Assembly (NCBI RefSeq): GCF_002715865.1 | Contig: NZ_CP017696.1 | Location: forward strand, 558,001-622,000 | Direction: 5' to 3' | Source of the DNA: Bifidobacterium asteroides DSM 20089 | GTDB lineage: Bacteria > Actinomycetota > Actinomycetes > Actinomycetales > Bifidobacteriaceae | Length of the DNA: 64,000 bases | In this document: positions 22,737 through 31,474 of the stretch, piece after piece | Layout of the letters: each line of letters opens with the position of its first letter | Numbering within the stretch: the first letter of the stretch is position 1 | The notes under the pieces: generated by a model | Database searches by the model: none | What the model was told of the DNA's origin: nothing | Seen by the model: only the letters and a program-made list of their open reading frames with translations | Program-made: the position numbers and the translations under genes

Positions 22737-23804
22737 GTGGCAGGATTTCGGACCACCGTGTGCGAACAGCCGACCCCACAGGGCCATGGGCGGGTTATCC
22801 TGGCTGATCCGCGCGGGTTCTGTGCGGGGGTGGACCGTGCCATCCAGACCGTGCAGACCATCCTGGATGCGGACAATCCGCACCAGGGTCTGCCACCGGT
22901 CTATGTGCGTCGGCAGATAGTCCACAACCGGCATGTGGTCGAGGACCTGTCCAGGCGTGGAGCTGTGTTCGTGGATGAGCTGGACCAGATTCCTGAACAA
23001 GCGGTCCGTGCCGGTGTACCTGTGGTCTTTTCAGCCCATGGAATCGCTCCCTCGGTCGTCAAGGAGGCCCAGCGGCGGGGGATGCGTGTGGTTGATGCCT
23101 CATGCCCCCTGGTCAGCAAGGTCCACCGGGAGGTACAGCGCTTCGTGCGGGACGGCTACCGGATTATTTACATAGGTCACCGGGGGCATGACGAGGCTGT
23201 CGGAGTCATAGGGGAGGCCTCGGACCAGGTTCATTTGGTGGAGCATGAGGCTGATATCGAGGCCTTGGACTTCGGGCCCGACACGCCGCTGGTCATGCTG
23301 ACCCAGACCACTCTGAGCCTTGATGAGACCGCCGACCTGGCTGCAGCCCTGCGTCGACGCTTCCCCTGGATTGAGGAGCCACCGGGTTCCGACATCTGCT
23401 ACGCCACCCAGAACAGACAGCAGGCGGTCAAGCTGGTGGCCGGTCAGGCGGACTGCATGATTGTGGTGGGGTCGGCCAACTCCTCCAATTCGGTGCGTCT
23501 GGTCGAGGTGGCCCGTCAGGCCCTGGATGTGCGCTTTCCTGGTCAGGGCCAGCACAGGGCCCACCGGGTCGATGATGCGGGGGAGCTGGACCCGACCTGG
23601 CTGCAGGGCATGGATTCGGTAGGGCTCACCTCGGGTGCCTCGGTTCCCGAAAACCTGGTTCAGGGTGTGCTGGAGAACCTGGCCTCCCGGGGGTTCACCC
23701 AGGTGACCCGGGAACGAGCAGTCGACGAGCACATGCACTTCGTCCTGCCTGCTGCCCTGCGCTCAGCACGTGCATCCAGGAAGGTTCCACAGCCGCAGGG
23801 CTAA
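22737..23804 (+). CDS. ispH: 4-hydroxy-3-methylbut-2-enyl diphosphate reductase
   Basis: This is the last enzyme of the MEP isoprenoid pathway; it makes IPP and DMAPP using a [4Fe-4S] cluster. Three cluster cysteines are present: RGFCAGVDRAI (near 29), DASCPLVSKVH (near 122) and SDICYATQNRQ (near 222). The active-site HGIAPSV, GHRGHDEAVG and GSANSSNSVRL motifs are intact. The 355-residue length is slightly longer than E. coli IspH because of N- and C-terminal extensions. The GTG at 22737 follows AAGGAG. It is divergent from galM. Confidence 0.95.
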   Translation: MAGFRTTVCEQPTPQGHGRVILADPRGFCAGVDRAIQTVQTILDADNPHQGLPPVYVRRQIVHNRHVVEDLSRRGAVFVDELDQIPEQAVRAGVPVVFSAHGIAPSVVKEAQRRGMRVVDASCPLVSKVHREVQRFVRDGYRIIYIGHRGHDEAVGVIGEASDQVHLVEHEADIEALDFGPDTPLVMLTQTTLSLDETADLAAALRRRFPWIEEPPGSDICYATQNRQQAVKLVAGQADCMIVVGSANSSNSVRLVEVARQALDVRFPGQGQHRAHRVDDAGELDPTWLQGMDSVGLTSGASVPENLVQGVLENLASRGFTQVTRERAVDEHMHFVLPAALRSARASRKVPQPQG

Positions 23805-23822
23805 GCCCCAGCACAAAAATTC

Positions 23823-24329
23823 TCAGGCGGTGGCCAGCGGTGCGGTCCTGGCCTTGAGAACACGAATCAGATCTCGCGGGTCCAGACCCAGGCTGATGCC
23901 GCGCTTGCCGCCGGAGACCATGATGGTATCGAACTCCAGGGCGCCCTGGTCCAGCACGGTCAGGTGTTGGGTGCGTTGGCCGAAGGGCGAGATGCCGCCC
24001 AGGACATATCCGCTCTCCCGCTCGGCCTGGGCCTTGTCTGCCATACGAGCCTTTTTGGTACCCACGGCGGCAGCCAGGTGCTTGAGGTTCAGATGGCCGG
24101 TCACCGGTACAATGCCGATGACACGCTCCTTGCCCGTGTCGGCCATCAGGGTCTTGTAAACCGTGCGCGGATCCAGGCCCAGTTTTTTGGCCGCTTCGAT
24201 GCCGTACCCCTGGTCCATGTGGTCGGCACTGTGATGATACTCGTGGACGGTGAAGGGAACCCCCAGACGCTCCAGCTGGGCCATGGCCGGAGTCGCGGCA
24301 TCCGAGTCCGCCCGCTTCTTCTTGCTCAT
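23823..24329 (-). CDS. ybaK: Cys-tRNA(Pro)/Cys-tRNA(Cys) deacylase YbaK
   Basis: This trans-editing enzyme of 168 residues hydrolyses Cys-tRNA mischarged on tRNA-Pro. The YbaK/EbsC fold is recognised by AKKLGLDPRTVYKTLMAD with the conserved Lys, by VPVTGHLNLKHLAAAVGTKKARM, by YVLGGISPFGQ, and by MVSGGKRGISLGLDPRDLI. The start lies at ATG 24329 behind a weak GGAG. It is convergent with ispH and divergent from the DedA gene. Confidence 0.92.
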   Translation of the reverse strand: MSKKKRADSDAATPAMAQLERLGVPFTVHEYHHSADHMDQGYGIEAAKKLGLDPRTVYKTLMADTGKERVIGIVPVTGHLNLKHLAAAVGTKKARMADKAQAERESGYVLGGISPFGQRTQHLTVLDQGALEFDTIMVSGGKRGISLGLDPRDLIRVLKARTAPLATA

Positions 24330-24406
24330 GACTCCATGCTAAGGTACTGACCGTTTGGATAGGCTGAGGGGTGTCTTTGGCGCTATTTGCGCGGAAAGGG
24401 TAGTCC

Positions 24407-25003
24407 ATGACCGCTGTCAATGCCTGGCTGCTTGATGCGGTGACGGGCGGCTGGGGGCTGGCCGTGCTTTTCCTGGCCGCATTTCTGGATGCGCTGATCA
24501 TTCCCATACCCACGGAGCTCATGGTCCTTGCCACGGCTTCGGCCTTTCGAGCCACAGGAAGGCCCCTTCCCGTCCTGGTCTTTCTGGTATGCGCCCTGGC
24601 TTTCGCGGGCGGCGATGCCTGTACCTATGGGCTTGGGCGCCTGGTCCCCTTGAATCGTCTGGCTGTCTTCCGTGGTGCCGCAGGCAAGGCTGTGACCTCA
24701 TGGGCCCACCGGGCCCTGCTGCAGGGGGGCGGCTTCTTCACTCTGGCATCGCGGTTCGTGCCCTCGGGCCGAACCGTGGTCAATCTGACGGCCGGGGCGG
24801 CGCGCTATCCGCTCAGCCGTTACCTGCCCCTGGCTGCACTGGCCGGCCTGCTCTGGTCAATCTACATGTGGACCCTGGGGTATCTGGCCTCCTCCTGGCT
24901 GGAGAACAACCCTCTGGCCGTCATGGTCATCGGCTTTCTGGTGGGCATGGTCGTCGGCCTGGTCTGCGACCTGGCCATGCGGGCGCTCACCCGGAGGCAC
25001 TGA
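24407..25003 (+). CDS. DedA-family membrane protein
   Basis: This integral membrane protein of 198 residues belongs to the DedA/SNARE-associated family, some members of which are linked to undecaprenyl-phosphate or other lipid flipping. The family core has FLDALIIPIPTELMV near the start and ASRFVPSGRTVVNLTAGAAR (the F/S-R-F-x-P-x-G-R motif) near residue 120. About five hydrophobic segments are seen. The start has a GAAAGGG site upstream. Confidence 0.88.
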   Translation: MTAVNAWLLDAVTGGWGLAVLFLAAFLDALIIPIPTELMVLATASAFRATGRPLPVLVFLVCALAFAGGDACTYGLGRLVPLNRLAVFRGAAGKAVTSWAHRALLQGGGFFTLASRFVPSGRTVVNLTAGAARYPLSRYLPLAALAGLLWSIYMWTLGYLASSWLENNPLAVMVIGFLVGMVVGLVCDLAMRALTRRH

Positions 25004-25012
25004 TCATACAAG

Positions 25013-25042
25013 GGGGTCCGTTCCCCGTAGGGAACGGACCCC
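25013..25042. terminator. Strong hairpin between convergent dedA-type gene and gap
   Basis: A perfect 13-base stem GGGGTCCGTTCCC / GGGAACGGACCCC with a CGTA loop lies between the two convergent stops. No U tract is present on either side, but position and strength fit a bidirectional terminator. Confidence 0.65.
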
Positions 25043-25076
25043 GTAAACGCTATGGCCGGAGGAACCGGCCGGATGC

Positions 25077-26132
25077 TCAGTCGCCCAGCTTGGCGAAGTA
25101 GAGCAGGGTGCGGATCATGTTGCTGGTGAAGCCATACTCGTTGTCGTAGAAGGCAACGGTGCGGACCAGCTGGTCGTCACCGTGGGTGTTGACATCGGTC
25201 TGGGTGGGATCGAAGATGCCGCCGTGGGTGTCGCCGATCACGTCGGAGGAGACGATGCCCTCGTCGTTGTAGCCGTAGTAGTCCTTGCCCTCGAAGGCCT
25301 TCTTGGCGGCGTCGTTGATCTCGTCGACGGTGACCTTCTTGTCCAGGACGCAGGTCAGCTCGGTGACGGAGCCGGAGGGAACGGCCACGCGCTGTGCATG
25401 GCCCTGCAGCTTGCCGTCAACGGAGGGAACGACCTTGCCGATGGCCTTGGCGGCACCGGTGGAGTGCTCGATGGTGTTGATGGCGGCGGCGCGGGTGTTG
25501 CGCGGCTTGTTGCCCTTGGGGCCGTCCAGCAGCATCTGGGAGCCGGTGTAGGCGTGGATGGTGGTCATGTAGCCGATGCGGATGCCGAAGTTGTCATCCA
25601 GCATCTTGACCATGGCGGCCAGGGAGCCGGTGGTGCAGGAGCCGGCGGAGATGATCTTGTCGGAGGACTTCAGGGTCTCCTCGTTGACGCCGTAGACAAC
25701 GGTGGGCGTGGTGTCGTCCTTGGCGGGAGCGGAGATCAGAACCTTCTTGGCTCCGGCGTTCAGGTGGGCCTGGGACTTCTCGGCCGAGGTGTAGAAGCCG
25801 GTGCACTCCAGCACGTAGTCCACGCCGTCGTTCTTGACCCAGGGGATGTTGTTGGCATCCTTCTCGGCATAGACCGGGTACTCCTTGCCGTCCACCACGA
25901 TGGCGGTATCGGTGGAGGTGACCGAGACAGGGGTGCCGTCGTCGTGACGGAAGGTGCCCTGGGTGCTGTCGTACTTGAGCAGATAGGCCAGAATGGCCGG
26001 GGTGGTCAGATCGTTGATGGCGGCAACCTCGATGTTGGAGGCGTCGCCGCCACGGGCCTGGAGCTCAAAGATGCGCCGGAAGGCCAGACGACCGATACGT
26101 CCGAATCCGTTGATGCCAATCTTTACTGTCAT
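25077..26132 (-). CDS. gap: Glyceraldehyde-3-phosphate dehydrogenase
   Basis: This enzyme makes 1,3-bisphosphoglycerate in the lower part of the bifid shunt; it has 351 residues. The NAD-binding [15 protein letters not shown] motif begins at residue 7. The catalytic Cys lies in [14 protein letters not shown], and the active-site His in the canonical [10 protein letters not shown] segment. The usual ASCTTNCLAP signature is altered after CTT (Gly-Ser instead of Asn-Cys/Ser), an oddity worth noting. The gene has highly uniform, GC-rich codons, as expected for high expression. A GGGAG site and a good promoter lie upstream. Confidence 0.95.
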   Translation of the reverse strand: MTVKIGINGFGRIGRLAFRRIFELQARGGDASNIEVAAINDLTTPAILAYLLKYDSTQGTFRHDDGTPVSVTSTDTAIVVDGKEYPVYAEKDANNIPWVKNDGVDYVLECTGFYTSAEKSQAHLNAGAKKVLISAPAKDDTTPTVVYGVNEETLKSSDKIISAGSCTTGSLAAMVKMLDDNFGIRIGYMTTIHAYTGSQMLLDGPKGNKPRNTRAAAINTIEHSTGAAKAIGKVVPSVDGKLQGHAQRVAVPSGSVTELTCVLDKKVTVDEINDAAKKAFEGKDYYGYNDEGIVSSDVIGDTHGGIFDPTQTDVNTHGDDQLVRTVAFYDNEYGFTSNMIRTLLYFAKLGD

Positions 26133-26214
26133 TCAATTCTCCCTTGGAGATTGGCCGTATACAGCACAAAAATTACCGGACCGTATATGGCCGATTACTG
26201 ATAACATCTCATAG

Positions 26215-26242
26215 TTTATAGAACCCTGTGTACTTATAGCAA
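26215..26242 (-). promoter_or_regulatory. Sigma-70-type promoter of gap
   Basis: On the minus strand TTGCTA and TATAAA are separated by 16 bases, about 83 bases upstream of the gap ATG. The whole 190-base intergenic region is AT-rich, in clear contrast to the genome. It leaves a leader of about 75 bases. Confidence 0.6.
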
Positions 26243-26321
26243 GCGATTACGCGGGTTGTGCCGAGGAAAAAACGAACAAAAAAATTGGTAGGTTTTGTTG
26301 TTTGTTTGCGCAACAAAGTGA

Positions 26322-26747
26322 TCAGGAATTGTGAGGATTTTCGTTCGTATCGGCCAGCCAATCCTCCCACTGTTGCTGACGGAATCCGACCAGGACATGC
26401 CGGCCATCCAGCAGGATGGGACGCTTGACCAGCATGCCGTCGGTGGACAGCAGCTGCAGAGCCTGTTCCGTATTCATCTGCGGCAGGCGTTTGCTCAACC
26501 CCTGGCTGCGATAGGCCTGACCCGAGGTGTTGAAGAATCGCCGGACGGGCAGGCCGCTCATGTCCAGCCATTCGGTCAGTTCCTCCTGGGTGGGGTGGTC
26601 CCCCTTGATGTCGCGCTCGGTGAAGTCCACATTGTGGTCACGCAGCCAGGTGCGCGCCTTGGCACAGGTGGAGCAGCGGCTGTAACAGATGAAGAGCGGG
26701 TGTTCGGCTGTAGGTGCTGCTGATGGCTTGGCTGATGATGCTGTCAT
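26322..26747 (-). CDS. ArsC/Spx-family protein, arsenate reductase-like
   Basis: This protein of 141 residues has a thioredoxin-like fold of the ArsC family. CYSRCSTCAKARTWL near residue 20 carries the CSTC redox pair, and TERDIKGDHPTQEELTEWL and RPILLDGRHVLVGFRQQQW match YffB/Spx-like members. Arsenic genes are absent nearby, so a role in thiol redox biology or transcription contact is as likely as arsenate reduction. AAGGAAA lies before the ATG. It may be co-transcribed with thiamine pyrophosphokinase upstream on the minus strand. Confidence 0.85.
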   Translation of the reverse strand: MTASSAKPSAAPTAEHPLFICYSRCSTCAKARTWLRDHNVDFTERDIKGDHPTQEELTEWLDMSGLPVRRFFNTSGQAYRSQGLSKRLPQMNTEQALQLLSTDGMLVKRPILLDGRHVLVGFRQQQWEDWLADTNENPHNS

Positions 26748-26787
26748 AGATTTTCCTTTCCAGGTAGGTTTTCAAGTCCAAAGGGGC

Positions 26788-27600
26788 TCAGGCCAGCAGC
26801 CGGGAGGGACGGGTCTCCAGGGAGCCCAGGTCGGCCTTGGGCTCCAGGCTGGTGCTCCAGACCGGCTCGGGCGCCGAGGTGGGGTAGGTGACGAACACGG
26901 TTCCCTGCTTCAAGGCTATGTGGGCCGGTCTGCCGGGCAGGAACTCGTTGCTGACACCGGTGACCTGCTGGTTGGTCATGGTCATGCCGTCCGTCTGGTA
27001 TTTGAGGCCCTGTTCGACCACGCCCAGGGCCTGGTCGTCGGCTGCCAGGACAGAGACCATGGACCTGGGCGGGCAGTCCCAGGCGGAAAAGTCCAAGCTC
27101 CCAGGGCCTAGGGCCGTGACCAGCATCCCCTGGCCCCAAAGTTCGGCCCGGCCCCCGCTGGCAGCGATCAGATGGATCAGGTTCAGATTGGCCAGTGTGT
27201 GGTCCATGCGTCCGCCCAGGCCGCCATATATAAGGAATCGTCGGCAGCCGCGCTGCCAGCCCACCTTGACCGCGGCCAGCAGGTCCGTGTCGTCTTTCTC
27301 GGCAGGTAGGACCCGGCGGGGAATGTCTGTACGCAGCTTTCGGCTACCGGCGGGCAGGGAGTCGAAGTCGCCTACGACCAGCTCGGGTTCGTCCCCATGC
27401 TCCAGGGCCGGCTCCAGTCCGCCGTCCGCTGCTATGACCAGGGCCTGTCCGCCTCGTGCCGTCTCTTCGCCGAAGTACTGTCCGGCGCCCCAGATCCGGC
27501 AGAGCGGTGCCTGATTCGTCTGGCTCGTACGGTCCGACTGACCGTCATCCTGCATAAGATTCTTCTTTCCGCGCTCGCCCATTGGACGCACTCTCATCAT
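26788..27600 (-). CDS. Thiamine pyrophosphokinase
   Basis: This enzyme forms thiamine diphosphate from thiamine and ATP, the cofactor of phosphoketolase. The core has AADGGLEPALEHG, VGDFDSLPAGSRK, AEKDDTDLLAAVKVGW and YGGLGGRMDHTLANL, all typical of the family. A thiamine-binding C-terminal beta domain follows. The start is uncertain. ATG 27600 overlaps the azlD stop, while ATG 27555 is preceded by GAAAGAAG, and homology begins just after it. The gene runs on from azlC-azlD. Confidence 0.88.
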   Translation of the reverse strand: MMRVRPMGERGKKNLMQDDGQSDRTSQTNQAPLCRIWGAGQYFGEETARGGQALVIAADGGLEPALEHGDEPELVVGDFDSLPAGSRKLRTDIPRRVLPAEKDDTDLLAAVKVGWQRGCRRFLIYGGLGGRMDHTLANLNLIHLIAASGGRAELWGQGMLVTALGPGSLDFSAWDCPPRSMVSVLAADDQALGVVEQGLKYQTDGMTMTNQQVTGVSNEFLPGRPAHIALKQGTVFVTYPTSAPEPVWSTSLEPKADLGSLETRPSRLLA

Positions 27601-27953
27601 CCCAGACCAACCAGACGGATCAGGAAGAGCAGCCACCCTTGCACAAGGGCCATATAGGTCAGGGTGCCGCAGGCGATGCTGACCATCATGTTTCGCCAGC
27701 GCAGGTGGACCAGGGCTGTGACCAGCAGAGCCAGGGCCTCGTAGAGCCCGTGGTCGCCTCCGACCAGGTTGGTGTGCCTCAACGAATAGACCACCAGCAG
27801 TCCCATGACGGCGGCTGGCAGTAGACGTCCCAGCCTGGTCACCAGGGCCGGCGGCCGACGTCCCTCCGGCCAGATTATGAAGGGCAGGAATCTTGTGATC
27901 ATGGTTCCCAGGACCACAATGCCTATGGTGATCAGTTGCTGTGCAGTGGTCAT
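27597..27953 (-). CDS. azlD: Branched-chain amino acid exporter small subunit AzlD
   Basis: This membrane protein of 118 residues has about four helices (GIVVLGTMITRFLPFIIW, the central AAVMGLLVVYSL and two more). It is the small partner of AzlC in the LIV-E type branched-chain amino acid exporter. Its ATG overlaps the azlC stop in an ATGA arrangement, so the pair is translated in step. Its own stop overlaps the probable start of the thiamine pyrophosphokinase. Confidence 0.9.
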   Translation of the reverse strand: MTTAQQLITIGIVVLGTMITRFLPFIIWPEGRRPPALVTRLGRLLPAAVMGLLVVYSLRHTNLVGGDHGLYEALALLVTALVHLRWRNMMVSIACGTLTYMALVQGWLLFLIRLVGLG

Positions 27954-28687
27954 GAGGCCTCCCTTTGGCTGCGGAAGTCCAAGAGGATGAAGACGGCCAG
28001 GATGACCGCCATGGACGGGATGATGAACCGGTCGGGTCCGAAGACCAGCAGGCAGGCCAGGGAGGCCAGCAGACCGATTATGGCAGGCAGGCGGGCTTCG
28101 GCCTGCCGCCACTGCTCCAGGAAGAGGACCAGGAACATGGCGGTCAGCACGAAGTCCAGCCCCCGGGTGTCGAAGTTCGCCAGGTTGCCCAGCACGGCAC
28201 CCAGGGTGGCGCCGCCCACCCAGTATATTTGGTTGAGCAGGGTGACGAAGAAGAGATACCAGCCCTTGTCGGTCCCTGCCGGATGGGGATCGGCGGACTC
28301 CAGGGCGAAGGTCTCATCGCACATCCCGAAGATCAGGTAGGGCTTTTTCCGGCCCGTCCCTCGGAAGACCGGCAGCATGGCCAGGCCGTAGAAAAGGTGC
28401 CGTGCATTGACCATCAGGGTCAGCATCAGCGCGCCCCAGGGGTTGAAGGTGGACAAGAGCAGGTCCACGGTCACGAACTCCATGGACCCGGCGTAGATCA
28501 GGGCGCTCATGGCCAACGGGTAGATCACCGGGAATCCACGGCTGGTCATCAGAAAACCGTAGGAGGCTCCCAGCACCAGGAATCCGGCCATGATGGGCAG
28601 GGTCCGTGGAAAGGCCGCAGCCAGGGAGCCCAGGATGGTCCCGGAGGATTTCGCATCGTCGTCTGCTTCTTCCTGCGCCCGCTGCAT
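27950..28687 (-). CDS. azlC: Branched-chain amino acid exporter large subunit AzlC
   Basis: This inner-membrane protein of 245 residues has the AzlC family pattern PIMAGFLVLGASYGFLMTS near residue 30, SALIYAGSMEFV, and NARHLFYGLAML near residue 105. Two starts are possible. ATG 28687 is preferred because AGGAGG lies 6 bases upstream; the ATG at 28693 directly abuts that site. It exports branched-chain amino acids together with AzlD. Confidence 0.9.
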   Translation of the reverse strand: MQRAQEEADDDAKSSGTILGSLAAAFPRTLPIMAGFLVLGASYGFLMTSRGFPVIYPLAMSALIYAGSMEFVTVDLLLSTFNPWGALMLTLMVNARHLFYGLAMLPVFRGTGRKKPYLIFGMCDETFALESADPHPAGTDKGWYLFFVTLLNQIYWVGGATLGAVLGNLANFDTRGLDFVLTAMFLVLFLEQWRQAEARLPAIIGLLASLACLLVFGPDRFIIPSMAVILAVFILLDFRSQREAS

Positions 28688-28859
28688 GACCATCCTCCTG
28701 ACTTCGATTTGGAGATGGTCATATGATAATCGCCTCTTGCGCCGCAGGGGCAGACTGGTCGACAATGTGAGAAGGCTGTCAAGAGGCGAGAAGGGCGGAA
28801 TAGGGGCTCTCAGACTCTTGTTGAACTTGGCGATAGGCACCGGTAGGTGAGGAGGAATC

Positions 28860-29837
28860 ATGGACAAGAACAAGATTTCGACCAACAACCCGGCCACGGT
28901 CGTCCTGGCTGGGGGATGCTTCTGGGGCATCGAGCGGTTCTTCCAGGAGGTGGACGGAATGGTCGACACCCAGGTGGGATACGCCCAGTCCACAGTGCCC
29001 AACCCCGGCTATGAGCAGGTCTGCAGCGGTGTCACCGATGCCGTGGAGAGTGTGCGGCTGACCTATGATCCCCAGACGGTCAGTCTGCGGACCCTGACCC
29101 TGCTTCTGCTGGATCTGATCGACCCCTTCTCTGTGGATCGGCAGGGCAACGACCGGGGTAGACAGTACCGCAGCGGCCTCTACTGGAATCCCGAACACCG
29201 CGAGCAGGAGGAGCCCGTCTTCCGACGCGCCTTGGAGGAGCTGGAGCGCAGGACCGGCCGTCATCCCGCTGTACAGGTGGAGGCCCTGATCAACTTCTAT
29301 CCGGCGGAGGAGTCCCACCAGGACTATCTGCTCAAGAACCCCGGCGGTTACTGCCACATCCCTCTGGATGCCATCGCCAACGCCGCCTCCCGCCAGCGCT
29401 ACATCGAACGCATCTGGTCCCTGGACCCCGAAAGCTACGAGGTGACCCAGCACGCGGCCACCGAACGGCCTTTCGCCAATGCCTACGACGGGGAGTTCCG
29501 CCCGGGCATCTATGTGGACGTGGTCAGCGGGCAGCCGCTCTTCTCATCAACTGACAAGTACGACTCGGGCTGCGGCTGGCCCGCATTCACCAAGCCCATC
29601 GATCCCGACCTGCTGGTCAATCGCAAGGACTACAAGCTGCTGGGACGGCCCCGGATCGAGGTGCGGACGGCACAGACCGGCATCCATCTGGGACACGTCT
29701 TCGACGATGGTCCGGCCGACCGTGGCGGGCAGCGCTACTGCATGAACTCCGCCGCCCTGCGGTTCGTGCCGCGTGACCGTATGGAGGAGGAGGGCTACGG
29801 GGACTGCCTGCCCCTGGTGGATGGCGCGACTTCCTGA
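28860..29837 (+). CDS. msrAB: Fused methionine sulfoxide reductase MsrA-MsrB
   Basis: The protein of 325 residues joins two repair enzymes that reduce methionine S- and R-sulfoxide in proteins. The MsrA half has GGCFWGIERFFQEVDG, with the catalytic Cys near residue 20. The MsrB half starts near residue 200, with YDSGCGWPAFTKPI, HLGHVFDDGP, and RYCMNSAALRF bearing the catalytic Cys. The zinc-binding CxxC pairs of some MsrB proteins are not seen. GAGGAGG lies 5 bases before the ATG. It is divergent from azlC. Confidence 0.95.
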   Translation: MDKNKISTNNPATVVLAGGCFWGIERFFQEVDGMVDTQVGYAQSTVPNPGYEQVCSGVTDAVESVRLTYDPQTVSLRTLTLLLLDLIDPFSVDRQGNDRGRQYRSGLYWNPEHREQEEPVFRRALEELERRTGRHPAVQVEALINFYPAEESHQDYLLKNPGGYCHIPLDAIANAASRQRYIERIWSLDPESYEVTQHAATERPFANAYDGEFRPGIYVDVVSGQPLFSSTDKYDSGCGWPAFTKPIDPDLLVNRKDYKLLGRPRIEVRTAQTGIHLGHVFDDGPADRGGQRYCMNSAALRFVPRDRMEEEGYGDCLPLVDGATS

Positions 29838-29862
29838 CGGGGCCCTGTCCTGAGGGTTGTGT

Positions 29863-29868
29863 TATACT
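29863..29868 (+). promoter_or_regulatory. Extended -10 promoter of the infC operon
   Basis: TATACT is preceded by TGT, an extended -10 type element, 25 bases after the msrAB stop. It would start a leader of about 205 bases before infC. No strong -35 is obvious. Confidence 0.5.
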
Positions 29869-29869
29869 G

Positions 29870-30079
29870 CTACACGGCTTGAGAAATCAAGAAAGCGGAT
29901 GATCCCACCTGGGAGCCTTCCATGGCTTCGGGTTCGACCTGTGCCGACGACGGTTGAGCGTCGTCATGTGCGGCGCATGTATTGGCGGTTTCGTTGCCAT
30001 ACGGCTGCGACGGTCATGTTCGAAACCCATGGGTTCTTCGCCTGGCAGTGGATGTTGTGGTATTTGAGAAGGAGTCATC
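29870..30079 (+). promoter_or_regulatory. Structured 5' leader of infC-rpmI-rplT
   Basis: The region has no convincing gene. It contains a perfect 7-base hairpin GACGACG / CGTCGTC (29946-29965) and the palindrome AACCCATGGGTT (about 30024-30035). An open frame (29857-30084) has no ribosome site and no homology. In other bacteria this operon is autoregulated through L20 or IF3 acting on the leader, so a similar role is plausible here, but no known RNA family is recognised. Confidence 0.45.
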
Positions 30080-30748
30080 ATTAGCGACGAACCAAGGATT
30101 AACGACGATATACGAGTGTCTCAGGTACGCCTGATCGGGCCCAACGGCGAGCAGGTGGGAATCATTGCGACCTCCGTCGCCCTCAATCTGGCCAAGGAGG
30201 CCAACCTTGACCTGGTCGAGGTTGCGCCCAAGGCCAAGCCTCCGGTCGCCAAGCTCATTGATTACGGCAAGTTCAAATACAACGAGAAGATCAAGGCTCG
30301 TGAGGCGCGTCGCAACCAGAGCATGTCGGAGATCAAGGAGATCCGCTTCAGATTGAAGATCGACGACCATGACTTCGAGGTCAAGGAAGGGCACGTACGC
30401 CGCTTCCTGTCCGCCGGAGACAAGGTCAAGGTCACCATCATGCTGCGTGGGCGTGAACAGTCCCGGCCCATCGGCGGTGTGGAGCTCCTGCGCAAGCTGG
30501 CTGACGACGTCGCGGATCTGGGCTCCATCGAGTTTGCCCCCAAGCAGGAGGGGCGCAACATCATCATGACCCTGTCGCCCAAGGGCAAGAAGGTCCACAC
30601 CCAGTCCGAGCAGCGTCGGCGGGGCGGCCAGGCCCGTGCCGAGCGCAAGGCCCGTCAGGCGGCCCATCTGGCTGCCAAGGCCGACGACAATACTTCTCAC
30701 AAGCAGATGAAATCCAAGGAGGGCAGCAATGCCGAAGATGAAAAGTAA
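30080..30748 (+). CDS. infC: Translation initiation factor IF-3
   Basis: IF-3 binds the 30S subunit and checks the start codon; the product has 222 residues. The N-domain starts [20 protein letters not shown], and the C-domain has [20 protein letters not shown] and [21 protein letters not shown] lies 5 bases before ATT, the rare start codon that makes infC subject to its own product. An ATC at 30077 is directly adjacent and also possible; no ATG fits, and a GTG at 30116 would cut the conserved N-terminus. A charged C-terminal tail of about 45 residues exceeds the usual length. The last 20 bases overlap rpmI. Confidence 0.92.
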   Translation: MSDEPRINDDIRVSQVRLIGPNGEQVGIIATSVALNLAKEANLDLVEVAPKAKPPVAKLIDYGKFKYNEKIKAREARRNQSMSEIKEIRFRLKIDDHDFEVKEGHVRRFLSAGDKVKVTIMLRGREQSRPIGGVELLRKLADDVADLGSIEFAPKQEGRNIIMTLSPKGKKVHTQSEQRRRGGQARAERKARQAAHLAAKADDNTSHKQMKSKEGSNAEDEK

Positions 30749-30923
30749 CTCCGCCGCATCCAAGCGTGTTCGGACCACGGGTTCGGGCAAGCTCATGCAC
30801 GCCGGGACCGGTATGCGCCACAATCTGGAGCACAAGTCGGCCAAGAAGCGTCGTCACCTGTCCACTGACGAGGTGCTCGCTCCGACCCAGTCCAAGAACA
30901 TGAAGAGGATGCTGGCCCGCTGA
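30729..30923 (+). CDS. rpmI: 50S ribosomal protein L35
   Basis: A basic 64-residue protein that starts [20 protein letters not shown] and contains [20 protein letters not shown], the L35 signature. It starts inside the infC 3' end, behind a GAGGG site, and is the middle gene of infC-rpmI-rplT. Confidence 0.97.
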   Translation: MPKMKSNSAASKRVRTTGSGKLMHAGTGMRHNLEHKSAKKRRHLSTDEVLAPTQSKNMKRMLAR

Positions 30924-30971
30924 GCGGGTGCTGTCGCGTCGAGTGAGATTTTAGAAAGCTGAGGAATATCT

Positions 30972-31355
30972 ATGGCACGAGTCAAGCGGGCAGTCAACGC
31001 GCATAAGAAGCGTCGGGTCGTCCTGGAGCGGGCGTCAGGCTACCGTGGCCAGCGCTCCCGTCTCTACCGCAAGGCCAAGGAGCAGCTGCTCCATTCATAT
31101 ACATACAACTTCCGGGACCGTAAGGCCCGCAAGGGTGACTTCCGCAAGCTGTGGATCCAGCGCATCAACGCCGGATGCCGCGCCCAGGGAATCACCTACA
31201 ACCGCTTCATCCAGGGTCTGCGCCTGGCTGGAATCGAGCTGGACCGCCGCGCCCTGGCCGACCTGGTCGTCAACGACATCGACACCTTCAACGCCATCGT
31301 GGCTGAGGCCAAGAAGGCCCTGCCTGCCGATGTGAACGCTCCGGTCGCTGCCTGA
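30972..31355 (+). CDS. rplT: 50S ribosomal protein L20
   Basis: This is the 127-residue large-subunit assembly protein. It starts [20 protein letters not shown], and has [20 protein letters not shown] and [20 protein letters not shown], matching L20 over its whole length. In other species L20 represses its own operon. It ends 27 bases before a strong terminator. Confidence 0.98.
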   Translation: MARVKRAVNAHKKRRVVLERASGYRGQRSRLYRKAKEQLLHSYTYNFRDRKARKGDFRKLWIQRINAGCRAQGITYNRFIQGLRLAGIELDRRALADLVVNDIDTFNAIVAEAKKALPADVNAPVAA

Positions 31356-31381
31356 TCAGCGGACCTGAACACCGTATATTG

Positions 31382-31411
31382 CAAGAACCCCGCCTTACGC
31401 GGGGTTCTTTG
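31382..31411 (+). terminator. Rho-independent terminator of infC-rpmI-rplT
   Basis: An inverted repeat AAGAACCCCGC / GCGGGGTTCTT (loop CTTAC-like) ends in TTT. It lies 27 bases after the rplT stop. Confidence 0.85.
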
Positions 31412-31474
31412 CATATTTGACCATTCCACAGCGGGACGGTAAGTTGATTGACGACAATGATGCCGGGAGCCGCC

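Noticed and set aside
29857-30084. Short plus-strand open frame in the infC leader
   Set aside because: No ribosome binding site and no homology; the region is better explained as an mRNA leader with hairpins.
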